DNA of 64,000 nucleotides from Cucumis sativus (Eukaryota; Streptophyta; Magnoliopsida; Cucurbitales; Cucurbitaceae), in the NCBI RefSeq assembly GCF_000004075.3, contig NC_026659.2:4402001-4466000 (forward strand), in the 5' to 3' direction. The notes under the pieces are model-generated. The model ran no database searches. It worked only from the letters and a program-made list of their open reading frames with translations, and had not been told where the DNA came from. Numbering within the stretch: position 1 is the first letter of the stretch; each line of letters starts with the position of its first letter. Position numbers and translations under genes: made by a program. Of this stretch, positions 62,904-64,000 are shown in pieces.

Positions 62904-64000
62904 ATGGAGATTGAGAATGTAAGATATGAAGAGGTAAGTTCCTTTTTTTTTTTTTTTTGAAAATTTAAAATGGGTTTTTTTTTTGTTGGGGGGTTTGCTC
63001 GTGAATTAATGGTGTTTTTTGTTTATTCTTTTTGGGCAGGAAGTAATAGTGAATGGACGTGGGTTAAAGTTGTTCACGTGCAATTGGGTTCCAAAGAATG
63101 AAGAACCAAAAGCTTTGATTTTTCTCTGCCATGGGTATGCCATGGAATGTAGCATCACAATGGACAGTTAGTATACTTTTTCATAAACTCTTCTTCATAA
63201 CCAACTATTTGGTTTTATTTTGTTAAAAGGGTTTGGAAATTGAGCATTTCTTTTTCATTTGGTTAGGTAGTGCAAGAAGATTAGCAAAAGAAGGATATGG
63301 AGTGTATGGAATTGATTATGAAGGACATGGAAAATCCAGTGGATTACAAGGGTATGTTTCAAGTTTTGATAACGTGGTGGACGATTGTTCTTCCTTTTTC
63401 ACTTCAATATCAGGTAAATATTTTTCATATATACAATTTGTGTTTCATCCTTCCTTTTGGAATTGAAAGCTGATGATGATGATGCATAATAATAATAATA
63501 ATGGAACCAGAAAAGAAAGAAAATAGAGAGAAGAAAAGGTATTTGATGGGAGAGTCAATGGGAGGAGCAGTGGCTCTGATGATACACAGAAAACAGCCTG
63601 ATTTTTGGGATGGTGCCATCTTGGTTGCTCCTATGTGTAAGGTAACTTTTCCTCTCTCTTTTTCTTTTTTCATTCAAAGTTTCATTCATTTAACAAAATT
63701 CCAACTTAGACTTTATAAACAAAAAACAAATTCCAACTTGGCTTCTTTAAAAAAAATACAAAATTCCAACTCATTACTTCTCTGCAACAATCCTTTTTTA
63801 CTTAGGCTGAGATCAAATCAAATAAAATTCAAAGAATGTGATTATTGACTGAATAAAACGAGTGATAATGAAGCAAATTCAAAAGGAAAGTATAATAATA
63901 ATAATACGTACATGTGATGTGATGCGTTGTGCACGCAAAGGCACGTTGACCATATCAAAGCCTTTTGATATTAAGAATAGAAAAACAAAAGAGCATTCGA
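62904..64000 (+). CDS. Monoacylglycerol lipase / caffeoylshikimate esterase-like alpha/beta hydrolase, 5' part
   Basis: Serine hydrolase of the plant MAGL/CSE family, which cleaves monoacylglycerols, lysophospholipids or caffeoylshikimate; the substrate cannot be told from this part. Exons seen: 62904-62933, 63040-63166, 63267-63413 and 63511-63641, all GT-AG, in phases 0, 1, 1 and 0. The peptide starts MEIENVRYEE, then EVIVNGRGLKLFTCNWVPKN. It contains the oxyanion motif HGY (residues 41-43, in LCHGYAMECSITMD), the family signature GIDYEGHGKSSGLQGY (67-82) and the nucleophile elbow GESMGG with Ser117. The visible part ends DFWDGAILVAPMCK at a GT donor. The catalytic Asp and His lie in exons beyond the window edge; at least 359 bp of intron 4 are included. 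No damage is visible. Confidence 0.93.

Overview
Nuclear DNA of a flowering plant. The window is very AT-rich, with GT-AG introns, plant snRNA promoter elements, ribosomal-protein promoter motifs and a nuclear copy of plastid rRNA. Protein similarity and the kinds of small repeats suggest a dicot, probably a cucurbit (inference, not proven by the sequence). Gene density is low: six protein-coding loci, two of them cut by the window edges, and six snRNA genes, separated by long AT-rich stretches of small transposons, tandem duplications and microsatellites.

Layout. (1) 1-1953: 3' exons of a CFAP298/C21orf59-family gene, + strand, apparently with a shortened C-terminus. (2) 4.15-4.48 kb: a decayed nuclear copy of chloroplast 23S rRNA. 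(3) 6.0-8.2 kb: a three-exon 3-ketoacyl-CoA synthase (KCS) on the minus strand. (4) 11.0-28.6 kb: six U5 snRNA genes, all on the minus strand, each with an upstream sequence element (USE) and a TATA-like box at Pol II spacing. Some lie in larger duplicated units. Unit B is interrupted by a 3.57-kb CACTA DNA transposon (15120-18686) that carries exons of the host ribosome-biogenesis gene BRX1. (5) 28.6-40.5 kb: a gene desert with MITE-like repeats, one nested in another. (6) 40.6-42.5 kb: an intronless EXO70 exocyst gene. (7) 46.5-47.9 kb: an intronless second KCS whose catalytic histidine position is proline. (8) 51.5-52.7 kb: the four-exon RPL35 gene on the minus strand with a telo-box/site II promoter. 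(9) 53-62.6 kb: another repeat-rich desert. (10) 62.9 kb to the end: the first four exons of a monoacylglycerol lipase/caffeoylshikimate esterase-like hydrolase.

The loci do not form one pathway. The two KCS genes belong to very-long-chain fatty acid elongation (wax, suberin or lipid precursors). EXO70 acts in exocytosis, RPL35 in the ribosome and U5 in the spliceosome. The most notable points are the U5 cluster with covarying stems, the gene-capturing CACTA element with a paralogous empty site, and the KCS with a substituted active-site histidine.
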